DNA from: Mycobacterium persicum
GTDB taxonomy: Bacteria; Actinomycetota; Actinomycetes; Mycobacteriales; Mycobacteriaceae
Reading direction: 5' to 3'
Length of the DNA: 64,000 nt
NCBI RefSeq assembly: GCF_002086675.1
Contig: NZ_MVIF01000009.1
Location: 1 to 64,000, forward strand
The stretch's first letter is position 1. The number at the start of each line of letters is the position of its first letter. The position numbers were made by a program, and so were the translations under genes. Under the pieces are notes generated by a model. It did not search any database. It was not told the origin of the DNA and saw only the letters and a list, made by a program, of their open reading frames with translations. Below, piece by piece: positions 1 through 8,227 of this stretch.

Positions 1-425
1 TTGCCGTACAACCACCCGCCGGCCCCGCCGGCCGCCCCCGACCCCGCCGTCGCGTTGGCGCCGTTGCCGATCAGCGGGCGCCCGGTAGCCGCCAGGAAGG
101 GCGCGTTGATCGCGTTGAGCAGCGGACTGGTTATCGACGCGGCGCTGGCGGCCTCGGCGGCCGCATAGGAGCCCGCGCCCGCGGTCAAGGCCTGCACAAA
201 CTGGTCATGAAACACCGCGGCCTGCGCACTCACCGCCTGATAGGACAGGGCGTGCGCGCCGAAGACCGCCGCCACCGCCGCCGACACCTCATCAGCGCCC
301 GCGGCCAGCACCGCCTCGATGTTGCCTGCCGCCGCGGCGTTGGCCGCGCTGATCGTCGAACCGATACCCGCCAAATCCGTCGCCACCGCCGCCATGAAAT
401 CCGGCACCGCGATCACAAACGCCAT
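1..425 (-). CDS. PE_PGRS family protein, C-terminus beyond window
   Basis: Reading leftward from an ATG at 425, the product begins with a PE domain ([18 protein letters not shown], then an Ala-rich helical stretch with the usual [15 protein letters not shown] and AAAEAA motifs). It passes at about residue 125 into Gly/Ala-rich sequence of PGRS type ([11 protein letters not shown]). PE domains are type VII (ESX-5) secretion signals and PGRS tails are surface exposed. The gene is cut by the left window edge, so its length and tail are unknown. Mycobacterial PE_PGRS genes lie beside other PE/PPE genes, and a PPE relic is present 1.9 kb to the right. Confidence 0.88.
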   Translation of the reverse strand, partial: MAFVIAVPDFMAAVATDLAGIGSTISAANAAAAGNIEAVLAAGADEVSAAVAAVFGAHALSYQAVSAQAAVFHDQFVQALTAGAGSYAAAEAASAASITSPLLNAINAPFLAATGRPLIGNGANATAGSGAAGGAGGWLYG

Positions 426-529
426 GGGACACCTCCCAACCTGTCATGACCCAATGAGCCAGGACGACCCGGGAGATGCCCGGGTCACCGTCGACCCTTA
501 GGGCAGGAGCGGATCATACCGCAGTACGG

Positions 530-553
530 AATGCGAAATCCCGATTTCGCATT
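530..553. promoter_or_regulatory. 24-bp perfect palindrome upstream of the PE_PGRS gene
   Basis: AATGCGAAATC, a 2-bp CC spacer, then GATTTCGCATT form a perfect inverted repeat about 105 bp upstream of the PE_PGRS start. No T-run follows, so an operator is more likely than a terminator. The binding protein is unknown. Confidence 0.4.
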
Positions 554-1026
554 GATCACCCAAATGCCCGCGGAGCCCTATTCGTTGCCTCGAATGAGAA
601 TGCCCGCCCACGACGCGTCGTCCAAAAAAACTGAGCGTGGTTCGGCGCCGCAGGCTTGGAATTGACGACGGCAGAGCGCAAGGCCGTAACGAAGGCGGTC
701 GCGGGCCCGCCACAAGCGGGGGACCGGGCCCGGCAAAGCGAAGTTAATCGATGAGTCGTGTGCCACCACGCCGTGCCATCGCGATCATCCACGCAAGGCG
801 CTGCGTGGTTCCTCGCGACAACGAGCGGTCCGCCAACGGCCGCCGCGACTACCCAAGTACGGACCGAAAGTCATTGCGGCGCTTATCTTCTGCTGGGTGA
901 CGCTCGGACCTGGGGTGAGCTGGTTGTCAGACTATGCCGCTTTGGCGAGCTGGCGAGCTGGACATCGATGGGGAACGCGGTCAGGGAATCAAATCGGGGC
1001 GCCACGCGACCGTAAGCTGTGTCCTT
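554..1026. other. Gene-free stretch
   Basis: Open frames here overlap one another on both strands and none shows a recognisable domain or a good ribosome binding site. I see nothing I can annotate between the palindrome and the purB fragment. Confidence 0.5.
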
Positions 1027-1302
1027 GTGAGCATTCCGAACGTGCTGGCCAGCCGCTACGCCAGCGCCGAGATGGTCGCGATCTGGTCCCCGGAGGCCAG
1101 CGTGGTCGGCGAACGTTGGCCGTGCGGCGGGCACAGGCCGAATTGCACCCGAATTGGACCCGAATTGGATGTAGCCATCCCGCAGGCCGCGATCGCCGAC
1201 TACGAGCGCGCCCTCGAAGATGTCGACCTGGAGTCGATCGCTGCCCGAGCACGGCCGCTGCGCCATGACGTCAAGGCCAGTATCGAAGAGTTGTATGCGT
1301 AG
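1027..1302 (+). pseudogene. Adenylosuccinate lyase (purB) N-terminal fragment
   Basis: From the GTG at 1027 the reading is VSIPNVLASRYASAEMVAIW and onward, the characteristic N-terminus of actinobacterial PurB, which splits SAICAR and adenylosuccinate in purine synthesis. After EASVVGER the frame is lost: about 11 bases coding RRLW are missing, and LAVRRAQAEL reads in another frame. A short direct repeat of CCGAATTG follows, and the original frame returns with a recognisable DYERALEDVDLESIAAR and LRHDVKASIEE. A stop comes at about residue 91, whereas the enzyme is about 470 residues. It is a dead partial copy; the working purB should be elsewhere. Confidence 0.8.
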
Positions 1303-1364
1303 CAAGCGGCCACACCGGCATCCGGCACCTGGCGGTGGAACTGGTTGGGAATTAAGGATTGTCC

Positions 1365-1913
1365 ATGAGCAAACTTGCGATGATCTTCACGGCAGCAGTT
1401 CTCGTCGCCGGTTGCCACAGCCATAACCAACCAGCACCCAGCGCCGGTACAACGGCGGCCAGCGCCGCGTCTGGGCCACCGACCTCCAGATCCTCGACGT
1501 CCAACACGCTCCGCGGAGCGACTGCCACCCTGTCCGCCAACTACCCCACCGTCGATGACGTCTTCACCAACACCGTCACCGGGAAGGTTCCAGTTAGTTG
1601 GCCCAAGGGAACGCTGTATGCAACACGTGGTCCCATGGTGCAGGTGCTGGCCAGCTTCGACGTCGCGGATACCACAGTGACCGAGACGTTCCTGACGACT
1701 GCGAGCTTGGCAGTAGGGACGTTTAACGGACCCGTTTACACATTCAAAGGCGCGCCAGTCATCACGAACGTCACCGTGGACCCCGGCAGTGACCATGAAG
1801 TCGACCCGGTCAACATCTCGTTCACCGCCGACTCCATTAGCGTCAACGACTCGGGTATCCACGTCACCGACGGCGCCAAACAAATCCTCCGTGTGGAGTT
1901 CTCGACGTTGTAA
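1365..1913 (+). CDS. Putative lipoprotein of unknown function
   Basis: About 182 residues from ATG 1365; a TTG two codons upstream is possible. The N-terminus MSKLAMIFTAAVLVAGC is a lipoprotein signal peptide with lipobox LVAGC, so the mature protein should be anchored to the outer face of the membrane through a lipidated Cys. After a Ser/Thr/Ala-rich linker (to about residue 45) the body is rich in Val and Thr and looks beta-stranded (FTNTVTGKVPVSWP, VDPGSDHEVDPVNISF). I do not recognise the family. It stands alone between the purB fragment and a PPE relic, with no sign of an operon. Confidence 0.65.
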   Translation: MSKLAMIFTAAVLVAGCHSHNQPAPSAGTTAASAASGPPTSRSSTSNTLRGATATLSANYPTVDDVFTNTVTGKVPVSWPKGTLYATRGPMVQVLASFDVADTTVTETFLTTASLAVGTFNGPVYTFKGAPVITNVTVDPGSDHEVDPVNISFTADSISVNDSGIHVTDGAKQILRVEFSTL

Positions 1914-2421
1914 CCCTCGGGTAGTCGGGCACGGGATCCACAGCTCCTCGAAAGGGCAACCCACAGTTGAGCTTTGACGGGTTGCACACTGCGTGCTGTC
2001 AATCTGGCCAGGGCGGAGTCGTGGTGTGCTACGAACAGGTGTTGCCGCTGTTTGCAGCCCGGTTGAACTCGTGGCTTGCCGATCCGGCCCGCCGATGTCG
2101 AGCCGTCACCCGATGTGAGCGGTGCCAGCGACCGGAACCCTGTCGAAAGCGGCGGATAACCACCATTTCTCCGTGCGCAATATGTCGGTCCATTCATAGA
2201 GCGTGTCGCGCGACCGCGCGCACGGCGCCTGGGAGTTGGCCAGAGCCGGCAGGTCCGGTGCGAAGACCGTCAGCGTCAAGGTGGCCGCGGCACCGCCGCC
2301 TCCAACATCGGCCCGAACCCGCAAAGAATTGATCTCTGGCGGCAACCCCTACAAAGACGTTAGTCGGGAGGCCGACAAGCTATCCGGAATTCCATCCAAT
2401 CCGAATTAATTAACAAGACCG
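1914..2421. other. Gene-poor stretch with one PPE relic
   Basis: Apart from the decayed PPE start at 2281-2345, nothing recognisable is seen on either strand. Several overlapping open frames here lack domains. Confidence 0.5.
2281..2345 (-). pseudogene. Decayed PPE gene start
   Basis: On the minus strand a PPEINS motif opens the frame. The bases that follow match the PPE copy at 40861 (GCGGGTTCGG, CCGATG, a GGAGGCGGCGG-like run) but with small deletions that break the frame. The similarity fades after about 65 bp. In M. tuberculosis PPE62 lies at this side of hsaF, so this may be what remains of it. Confidence 0.5.
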
Positions 2422-3462
2422 TTAATGTGTGACGACCTCGCCGCTTTCTTGCTCACGCTTTATTTCCAAAGCGATATCGATCAGCTGGTCTTCCTGACCG
2501 CCGATCAGCTTGCGCTGACCTGCTCGATACAGCAGCGCCGACGCCGGCACACCGTAGCGCTCGGCCTGACGGACGGCGTGCTTGAGGAAGCTCGAGTAGA
2601 CCCCCGAGTAGCCCATGATCAGCGCGTTGCGGTCCAGCAGACATTCGGCGGGCATGGCCGGGCGCACCACGTCTTCGGCGGCATCGGCGATGTCGAAGAA
2701 GTCGATGCCGGTTTTCACCCCGATCTTGTCGAACACCCCGATCAGCGCCTCTACCGGGGCGTTGCCCGCGCCGGCGCCAAAACGCCGCACGCTGCCGTCG
2801 ATCTGCTTAGCGCCGGCGCGCACCGCCTCCACCGAGTTGGCCACCCCCAGGCCGAGGTTTTCGTGGCCGTGGAAACCCACCTGGGCGTCCTCGCCGAGCT
2901 CGGCGACCAGGGCCGAGACGCGGTCGGCCACCCCGTCGAGCACCAGGGCCCCGGCCGAGTCGACGACGTAGACGCACTGGCAGCCGGCATCGGCCATGAT
3001 CCGGGCCTGGGCGGCCAGCTTTTCCGGCGAAATGGTGTGGGCCATCATCAGAAAACCGACGGTTTCCAGCCCCAACTCGCGCGCCAGCCCGAAATGCTGA
3101 ATGGACACGTCGGCCTCGGTGCAATGAGTGGCGATCCGGCAGATCGACCCGCCATTGTCCTGTGCCTCTTTGATGTCGTCCTTGGTGCCCACCCCGGGCA
3201 ACATCAAGAACGCGATCCGCGCCTCTTTGGCCGTCTCGGCCGCCAGCTTGATCAATTCCTGCTCGGGAGTTTTGGAGAAGCCGTAATTGAACGACGATCC
3301 GCCCAGCCCGTCCCCGTGGGTCACCTCGATGACCGGCACCCCGGCGGCATCCAGGGCCGCCACGATGGCGCCGACCTCCTCTTTGGTGAATTGGTGACGC
3401 TTGTGGTGCGACCCGTCGCGCAACGACGTGTCCGTGATGCGGACATCCCAGATGCTGGTCAT
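2422..3462 (-). CDS. hsaF: 4-hydroxy-2-oxohexanoate aldolase HsaF
   Basis: 346 residues, orthologous to Rv3534c. HsaF is a metal-dependent TIM-barrel pyruvate aldolase that cleaves 4-hydroxy-2-oxohexanoate, from rings A/B of cholesterol, into pyruvate and propanal. The HMG-CoA-lyase-like motif [12 protein letters not shown] (from residue 12) carries the catalytic Arg15 and metal ligand Asp16; the GFHGHENLG motif near residue 200 supplies the His ligands. The ATG overlaps the hsaG stop by four bases, which fits a physical HsaF-HsaG complex in which the aldehyde is channelled. Expression is expected from the KstR-controlled promoter upstream of hsaE. Confidence 0.96.
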   Translation of the reverse strand: MTSIWDVRITDTSLRDGSHHKRHQFTKEEVGAIVAALDAAGVPVIEVTHGDGLGGSSFNYGFSKTPEQELIKLAAETAKEARIAFLMLPGVGTKDDIKEAQDNGGSICRIATHCTEADVSIQHFGLARELGLETVGFLMMAHTISPEKLAAQARIMADAGCQCVYVVDSAGALVLDGVADRVSALVAELGEDAQVGFHGHENLGLGVANSVEAVRAGAKQIDGSVRRFGAGAGNAPVEALIGVFDKIGVKTGIDFFDIADAAEDVVRPAMPAECLLDRNALIMGYSGVYSSFLKHAVRQAERYGVPASALLYRAGQRKLIGGQEDQLIDIALEIKREQESGEVVTH

Positions 3463-4385
3463 CGCGTGCCTCCGGTAACCGAAAGTGTCACATCTTTGCT
3501 CTTGCGGGCGATCTCCTCGCCGACCTTGGTGGCCGCCGCGGTCATGATGTCGAGGTTGCCGGCGTACGGCGGCAGGTAATCCCCGGCGCCCTCCACCTCG
3601 ACGAACGTGGTGACCACCGCCTGGCCGCCCGAGTTGAGCGACGGCTCGTCAAACTGCGGCTCGTTGAGCAGCCGGTAGCCCGGCACGTAGGTCTGTACCT
3701 CAGCCACCACATCGTGGATGGACTTCGCGATCGCGTCCCGGTCGGCGTCCTCGGGGATGGCGCAGAAGATGGTGTCGCGCATGATCATTGGCGGGTCGGC
3801 CGGATTCAGGATGATGATCGCCTTGCCGCGGGCGGCTCCACCGATGGTCTCTACTCCGCGTGAGGTGGTCTTGGTGAACTCGTCGATGTTGGCCCGGGTG
3901 CCCGGGCCCGCCGATACCGAAGCCACCGACGCGACAATTTCCGCATATGGCACTGTCACGACCCGCGACACCGCATACACGATCGGGATCGTCGCCTGAC
4001 CCCCGCAGGTGATCATGTTGACGTTCGGTGCGTCCAGGTGTTCACGCAGGTTGGCCGGTGGAATCACCGCCGGGCCCACCGCTGCCGGCGTCAGGTCAAT
4101 GGCCCGGATCCCCGCGTCGGCGTACTTCGGTGCGGCCGCCTTGTGCACGTAGGCGCTGGTGGCCTCGAACACCAGGTCGGGTTTTTCGGGCTGCTCCAAC
4201 AACCAGTCGACCCCTTTGTGACTGGTCTCCAGACCAAGCTTGCGGGCCCGCGCCAAGCCTTCGCTTTCCGGGTCGATGCCCACCATCCAGCGCGGTTCCA
4301 GCCACTCCGAGCGCAGCAGCTTGTAGAGCAGGTCGGTGCTGATGTTGCCCGACCCCACGATCGCCACGCTTGCCTTAGACGGCAT
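3459..4385 (-). CDS. hsaG: Acylating propanal/acetaldehyde dehydrogenase HsaG
   Basis: 308 residues, orthologous to Rv3535c. It oxidises the propanal released by HsaF to propionyl-CoA with NAD and CoA. The N-terminal Rossmann motif is VGSGNIS (residues 10-16) and the catalytic thiol is Cys127 in MITCGGQAT. Its ribosome binding site, AGGAG in ATAGGAGC just before the ATG, is the end of the 55-bp tandem repeat array that separates it from hsaE. Translation initiation of hsaG therefore depends on repeat-derived sequence. The stop codon overlaps the hsaF start. Confidence 0.96.
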   Translation of the reverse strand: MPSKASVAIVGSGNISTDLLYKLLRSEWLEPRWMVGIDPESEGLARARKLGLETSHKGVDWLLEQPEKPDLVFEATSAYVHKAAAPKYADAGIRAIDLTPAAVGPAVIPPANLREHLDAPNVNMITCGGQATIPIVYAVSRVVTVPYAEIVASVASVSAGPGTRANIDEFTKTTSRGVETIGGAARGKAIIILNPADPPMIMRDTIFCAIPEDADRDAIAKSIHDVVAEVQTYVPGYRLLNEPQFDEPSLNSGGQAVVTTFVEVEGAGDYLPPYAGNLDIMTAAATKVGEEIARKSKDVTLSVTGGTR

Positions 4386-4390
4386 GTTGC

Positions 4391-4720
4391 TCCTATCTCT
4401 ATGGTCGCGACCCGCCGCGCCCGGCTTCGCCGCGCTTGCGATCGCTCCTATCTCTATGGTCGCGACCCGCCGCGCCCGGCTTCGCCGCGCTTGCGATCGC
4501 TCCTATCTCTATGGTCGCGACCCGCCGCGCCCGGCTTCGCCGCGCTTGCGATCGCTCCTATCTCTATGGTCGCGACCCGCCGCGCCCGGCTTCGCCGCGC
4601 TTGCGATCGCTCCTATCTCTATGGTCGCGACCCGCCGCGCCCGGCTTCGCCGCGCTTGCGATCGCTCCTATCTCTATGGTCGCGACCCGCCGCGCCCGGC
4701 TTCGCCGCGCTTGCGATCGC
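4391..4720. repeat. Six perfect 55-bp tandem repeats between hsaG and hsaE
   Basis: The unit starts TCCTATCTCTATGGTCGCGA and recurs at 4391, 4446, 4501, 4556, 4611 and 4666 with no visible differences; a seventh start at 4721 diverges at the hsaE stop codon. Read on the coding strand, each unit holds an ATAGGAGC ribosome-binding-site-like motif and the core GATCGCAAGCGCGGCGAA. Its position within an operon and its 55-bp length resemble MIRU-type minisatellites. A diverged relative lies at 15224-15280. Confidence 0.95.
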
Positions 4721-4722
4721 TC

Positions 4723-5508
4723 CTACTCGAATGCCAACCGGACCGAGCCCAGCCCGGCGAATTCGGCGACGAAGTCGTCGCCGGCATGGGCGTCGATCGC
4801 GCGCGTGCACGATCCGGGCAACACGATGTCGCCTTGCCGCAACCGAACCCCGAAGCTGTCCACCTTGCGGGCCAGCCAGGCCACGGCGGTGACCGGATTG
4901 CCCAGCACCGCATCGCTTCGGCCCGCAGCGACCACCTCACCGTTGCGGATCAGCGTCGCCTCGATGGCCGTGACGTCGATATCGGCGGGAGACACCCGCG
5001 CTGCGCCCAGCACGAAGCCCGCCGAGGAGGCGTTGTCGGCAATCGTGTCGCACAGCGCGATCTTCCAGTCGGTGATCCTGGTGTCGATCAACTCGATCGC
5101 CGGCACCAGGGATCCGGTCGCGGCCAGCACGTCGTCCTCGCTGCAGTCCGCGCCCGGCAGGTCCGCCGACAAGATGAAACCCACCTCGACCTCGACCCGC
5201 GGATACAGATATCTGGCCGCCTTGACCCGCGTGTCCTCGAACACCTGCATCTCGTCCAGCAGATGCCCGTAGTCGGGCTCGTCGACGCCCATCATCTGCT
5301 GCATGGCCTTGCTCGACAGCCCCACTTTGTGGCCCAGCACCCGGGCGCCCTCGGCGACCCGCTGGCGAATGTTGATCAGCTGGATCTCGTAGGCGTCGAC
5401 CACGTCCATGTCGGGGTGGGCGGCGGTCAGCGGAGCGATCGGCTCACGGCTGCGCTCAGCTTGCGCCAAGTCGGCGGCCAGCTCGTCGCGGGTCGCAACA
5501 GTGAGCAT
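4723..5508 (-). CDS. hsaE: 2-hydroxypenta/hexa-2,4-dienoate hydratase HsaE
   Basis: 261 residues, orthologous to Rv3536c, of the fumarylacetoacetate-hydrolase-like hydratase family (MhpD type). It hydrates 2-hydroxyhexa-2,4-dienoate, the fragment released by HsaD, to 4-hydroxy-2-oxohexanoate for HsaF. The metal-binding motif PRVEVEVGFIL (near residue 103) and the GHKVGLSSKAMQQMMG stretch (near 59) are typical. It is first in hsaE-hsaG-hsaF but is unusually far (337 bp) from hsaG because of the tandem array. The divergent kstD starts 83 bp away and shares the KstR operator. Confidence 0.95.
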   Translation of the reverse strand: MLTVATRDELAADLAQAERSREPIAPLTAAHPDMDVVDAYEIQLINIRQRVAEGARVLGHKVGLSSKAMQQMMGVDEPDYGHLLDEMQVFEDTRVKAARYLYPRVEVEVGFILSADLPGADCSEDDVLAATGSLVPAIELIDTRITDWKIALCDTIADNASSAGFVLGAARVSPADIDVTAIEATLIRNGEVVAAGRSDAVLGNPVTAVAWLARKVDSFGVRLRQGDIVLPGSCTRAIDAHAGDDFVAEFAGLGSVRLAFE

Positions 5509-5576
5509 TTACCGAAGTCCCCTCGTCTTGCCGACCTCATGGTGACCGGGTCAGTAGCGCCCGACCCGGGCAATTC

Positions 5577-5590
5577 TATAACGTGTTCTA
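5577..5590. promoter_or_regulatory. KstR operator, hsaE/kstD
   Basis: TATAACGTGTTCTA matches the published KstR consensus TnnAACnnGTTnnA at every fixed position. It lies in the divergent spacer two bases before the kstD ATG at 5592. It covers a possible GTG start at 5583, so KstR bound here should block both directions. Confidence 0.88.
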
Positions 5591-5591
5591 C

Positions 5592-7298
5592 ATGACAGCA
5601 CAGGACTACGACGTCGTCGTGGTCGGGAGCGGTGGCGCCGGTATGGTGGCAGCGCTAACCGCCGCGCACCGCGGTCTTTCGACAGTAATCGTCGAGAAGG
5701 CCGCGCACTACGGCGGATCGACCGCGCGCTCGGGCGGCGGCGTCTGGATTCCCAACAACGAGGTACTCAAGCGCGCCGGCGTCCGCGACAGCTGCGAAGC
5801 GGCCCGCACCTATCTGCACGGCATCATCGGCGACGTGTCGAGCAGCGGGGTCGAGCCGGAGCGCATCGACACCTACCTCGAGCGCGGGCCCGAGATGCTG
5901 TCCTTCGTGCTGAAGCACACCCCGTTGAAAATGTGCTGGGTGCCAGGCTATTCCGACTACTACCCCGAGGCGCCCGGTGGCCGCCCGGACGGCCGCTCGA
6001 TCGAGCCGAAGCCGTTCAATGCCCGCAAGCTCGGTCCCGACGAAGCCACGCTGGAACCTGCTTACGGCAAGATTCCGCTGAATGTTGTTGTGATGCAACA
6101 GGACTACGTGCGTCTCAACCAGCTGAAGCGGCACCCACGGGGTGTGTTGCGCAGCCTGAAGGTCGGTGCCCGCACCACCTGGGCCAAGGCCACCGGCAAG
6201 CATCTGGTCGGCATGGGGCGCGCCTTGATCGGCCCGCTGCGGATCGGGCTGCGGCAGGCCGGGGTTCCGGTGTTACTCAACACGGCGCTCACCGACCTCT
6301 ACGTCGAAGACGGGGTGGTGCGCGGCGTGTACGTCCGTGACGCCGGCGCGTCGGAAGCTGCCGAGCCGCAGCTGATCCGGGCCCGGCGCGGAGTGATTCT
6401 GGCGTGTGGCGGTTTCGAGCACAACGAGCAGATGCGGGTGAAGTACCAGCGCGCGCCCATCACCACCGAATGGACTGTCGGCGCCAAGGCGAATACCGGC
6501 GACGGCATTGTCGCCGGCGAAAAGCTAGGTGCGGCACTGGATCTGATGGAGGACGCGTGGTGGGGCCCGACGGTGCCGCTGGTGGGCGCGCCATGGTTCG
6601 CGCTGTCGGAACGCAATTCGCCCGGGTCGATCATCGTCAACATGTCCGGCAACCGGTTCATGAACGAATCGATGCCCTACGTCGAGGCCTGCCACCACAT
6701 GTACGGCGGCAAGTACGGGCAGGGTCCTGGACCAGGTGAGAACATTCCCGCCTGGCTAGTTTTCGACCAGCAATACCGCGACCGCTACATCTTTGCCGGA
6801 CTGCAACCGGGCCAACGTATTCCGCGTAAGTGGCTGGATTCCGGCGTGATCATCCAGTCCGACACGCTGGAGGAACTGGCCACCAAAGCCGCCCTCCCGG
6901 TCGACCAATTCATCGCGACGGTCCAGCGTTTCAACGGCTTTGCCCGCTCTGGCGTCGACACCGACTACCACCGCGGGGAAAGCGCCTACGACCGCTACTA
7001 CGGTGACCCGACCAACAAGCCCAATCCGAACTTGGGCGAGATCCGGCACGCACCCTACTACGCCGCCAAGATGGTTCCCGGAGACCTGGGCACCAAAGGC
7101 GGTATCCGCACCGACGTCCACGGCCGAGCGCTTCGCGACGACGGCAGCATCATCGACGGTCTTTATGCCGCAGGCAATGTCAGCTCGCCGGTGATGGGAC
7201 ACACCTACCCGGGCCCGGGCGGCACCATCGGGCCGGCGATGACCTTCGGCTACCTGGCCGCCCTGCATATCGCTGGAGAGCGCCAACATGCCGATTGA
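5592..7298 (+). CDS. kstD: 3-ketosteroid delta1-dehydrogenase KstD
   Basis: 568 residues from ATG 5592, orthologous to Rv3537. This flavoprotein introduces the 1,2 double bond into ring A of 4-androstenedione-type ketosteroids, the step before 9-alpha-hydroxylation and ring B opening. The FAD-binding motif VVVGSGGAGMVAAL starts near residue 9, followed by YGGSTARSGGG; a second FAD-contact segment GLYAAGNVS and GHTYPGPGGTIGPAMTFG lies near the C-terminus. A GTG at 5583 would add three residues but lies inside the KstR operator, so ATG 5592 is preferred. The end overlaps the next gene by 11 bp. Confidence 0.96.
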   Translation: MTAQDYDVVVVGSGGAGMVAALTAAHRGLSTVIVEKAAHYGGSTARSGGGVWIPNNEVLKRAGVRDSCEAARTYLHGIIGDVSSSGVEPERIDTYLERGPEMLSFVLKHTPLKMCWVPGYSDYYPEAPGGRPDGRSIEPKPFNARKLGPDEATLEPAYGKIPLNVVVMQQDYVRLNQLKRHPRGVLRSLKVGARTTWAKATGKHLVGMGRALIGPLRIGLRQAGVPVLLNTALTDLYVEDGVVRGVYVRDAGASEAAEPQLIRARRGVILACGGFEHNEQMRVKYQRAPITTEWTVGAKANTGDGIVAGEKLGAALDLMEDAWWGPTVPLVGAPWFALSERNSPGSIIVNMSGNRFMNESMPYVEACHHMYGGKYGQGPGPGENIPAWLVFDQQYRDRYIFAGLQPGQRIPRKWLDSGVIIQSDTLEELATKAALPVDQFIATVQRFNGFARSGVDTDYHRGESAYDRYYGDPTNKPNPNLGEIRHAPYYAAKMVPGDLGTKGGIRTDVHGRALRDDGSIIDGLYAAGNVSSPVMGHTYPGPGGTIGPAMTFGYLAALHIAGERQHAD

Positions 7299-8148
7299 CG
7301 TCGAAGTCGCACTGAACGCCGAACTGGATCCGGTCGAATTCACTTGGACCAGTAGCGATGTCCAGCTCTACCAACTGGCATTGGGTGCCGGGTCGAACCC
7401 GATGGACCCGCGCGAGCTGCGGTACTTGGTCGACGACACCCCGCAGGTGCTGCCGACTTTCGCCACGGTGGCCGCCACCTTCCATGCCACCAAACCGCCC
7501 ACCGTCCGGTTCCCCGGCATCGATATCGAACTGAGCAAGGTGCTACACGCCAGCGAACGGGTGGAAGTGCCCGGGCCGCTGCCGCCGTCGGGCTCCGCGC
7601 GCGCCGTCACCCGGTTCACCGATATCTGGGACAAAGGCAAGGCCGCGGTGATCTGGAGCGAGACGAGGGTGACCACACCCGACGGCGAATTGCTGTGGAC
7701 GCAGAAGCGGTCGATCTACGCCCGCGGCGAGGGGGGATTCGGCGGCGAACGCGGCCCGTCAACCTCGGATGCCCCGCCGGAGCGCGCACCTGATCTGCAG
7801 GTCGCGATGCCGGTGCTGCCGCAGCAAGCGCTGCTCTACCGCTTGTGCGGTGATCGCAATCCGCTGCACTCTGACCCCGAATTCGCAGCTGCCGCAGGCT
7901 TTCCCGCGCCCATTCTGCACGGGCTGTGCAGCTACGGCATGGCCTGCAAGGCCATCACCGATGCGCTGCTCGACGCGGACGCCACGGCGGTAGCCGCCTA
8001 CGGCGCCCGCTTCGCGGGCGTGGCGTACCCCGGCGAAACGCTTCAGGTCAACATGTGGAAAGACCAGGGCCGCATCGTTGGCGGCGTTGTCGCGCCGTCG
8101 CGCGACAACGCCGTCGTGCTCAGCGGCATCGAGCTGGTGCCCGCCTAG
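7288..8148 (+). CDS. MaoC-type enoyl-CoA hydratase (Rv3538-like)
   Basis: 286 residues with two hotdog folds. The C-terminal half carries the hydratase-2 signature YRLCGDRNPLHSDPEFA followed by GFPAPILHGL, with the expected catalytic Asp and His; the N-terminal half is the non-catalytic hotdog. The family performs R-specific hydration of 2-enoyl-CoAs. The position matches Rv3538, so a role in steroid side-chain or related acyl-CoA beta-oxidation is inferred. It overlaps kstD by 11 bp and should be co-transcribed with it under KstR. Confidence 0.88.
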   Translation: MPIDVEVALNAELDPVEFTWTSSDVQLYQLALGAGSNPMDPRELRYLVDDTPQVLPTFATVAATFHATKPPTVRFPGIDIELSKVLHASERVEVPGPLPPSGSARAVTRFTDIWDKGKAAVIWSETRVTTPDGELLWTQKRSIYARGEGGFGGERGPSTSDAPPERAPDLQVAMPVLPQQALLYRLCGDRNPLHSDPEFAAAAGFPAPILHGLCSYGMACKAITDALLDADATAVAAYGARFAGVAYPGETLQVNMWKDQGRIVGGVVAPSRDNAVVLSGIELVPA

Positions 8149-8170
8149 GGCGTGTCTACTCTTTCGCCTG

Positions 8171-8227
8171 GGCGTGACCGCAGCGTCACGTTCGAGGCCG
8201 CGTGTGACTGCAGCGTCACATTCGAAG
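8171..8227. repeat. GTGACTGCAGCGTCAC-type palindromic repeat, left copy
   Basis: Two consecutive near-palindromes, GTGACCGCAGCGTCAC and GTGACTGCAGCGTCAC, each followed by an RTTCGA tail. The right-hand partner is at 9096-9149. The repeat supplies the last codons (CGA ATG TGA) of the AbiEi/DUF559 gene. Confidence 0.75.

Noticed and set aside
2425..3579. Plus-strand open frame of about 384 codons opposite hsaF
   Set aside because: It is antisense to a well-conserved aldolase gene in high-GC DNA, rich in Arg, Gly, Val and His with no domain.
4391..4720. CRISPR array
   Set aside because: The repeats are directly adjacent 55-bp units without spacers, and no cas genes are present.
5583..5591. GTG 5583 as the kstD start
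   Set aside because: It lies inside the KstR operator, and the conserved N-terminus begins at the ATG at 5592.
4336..5595. Long plus-strand open frames with [19 protein letters not shown] repeats across the hsaG-hsaE region
   Set aside because: They are the translation of the 55-bp tandem array plus the antisense of hsaE. There is no ribosome binding site or domain, and the minus-strand genes explain the region.
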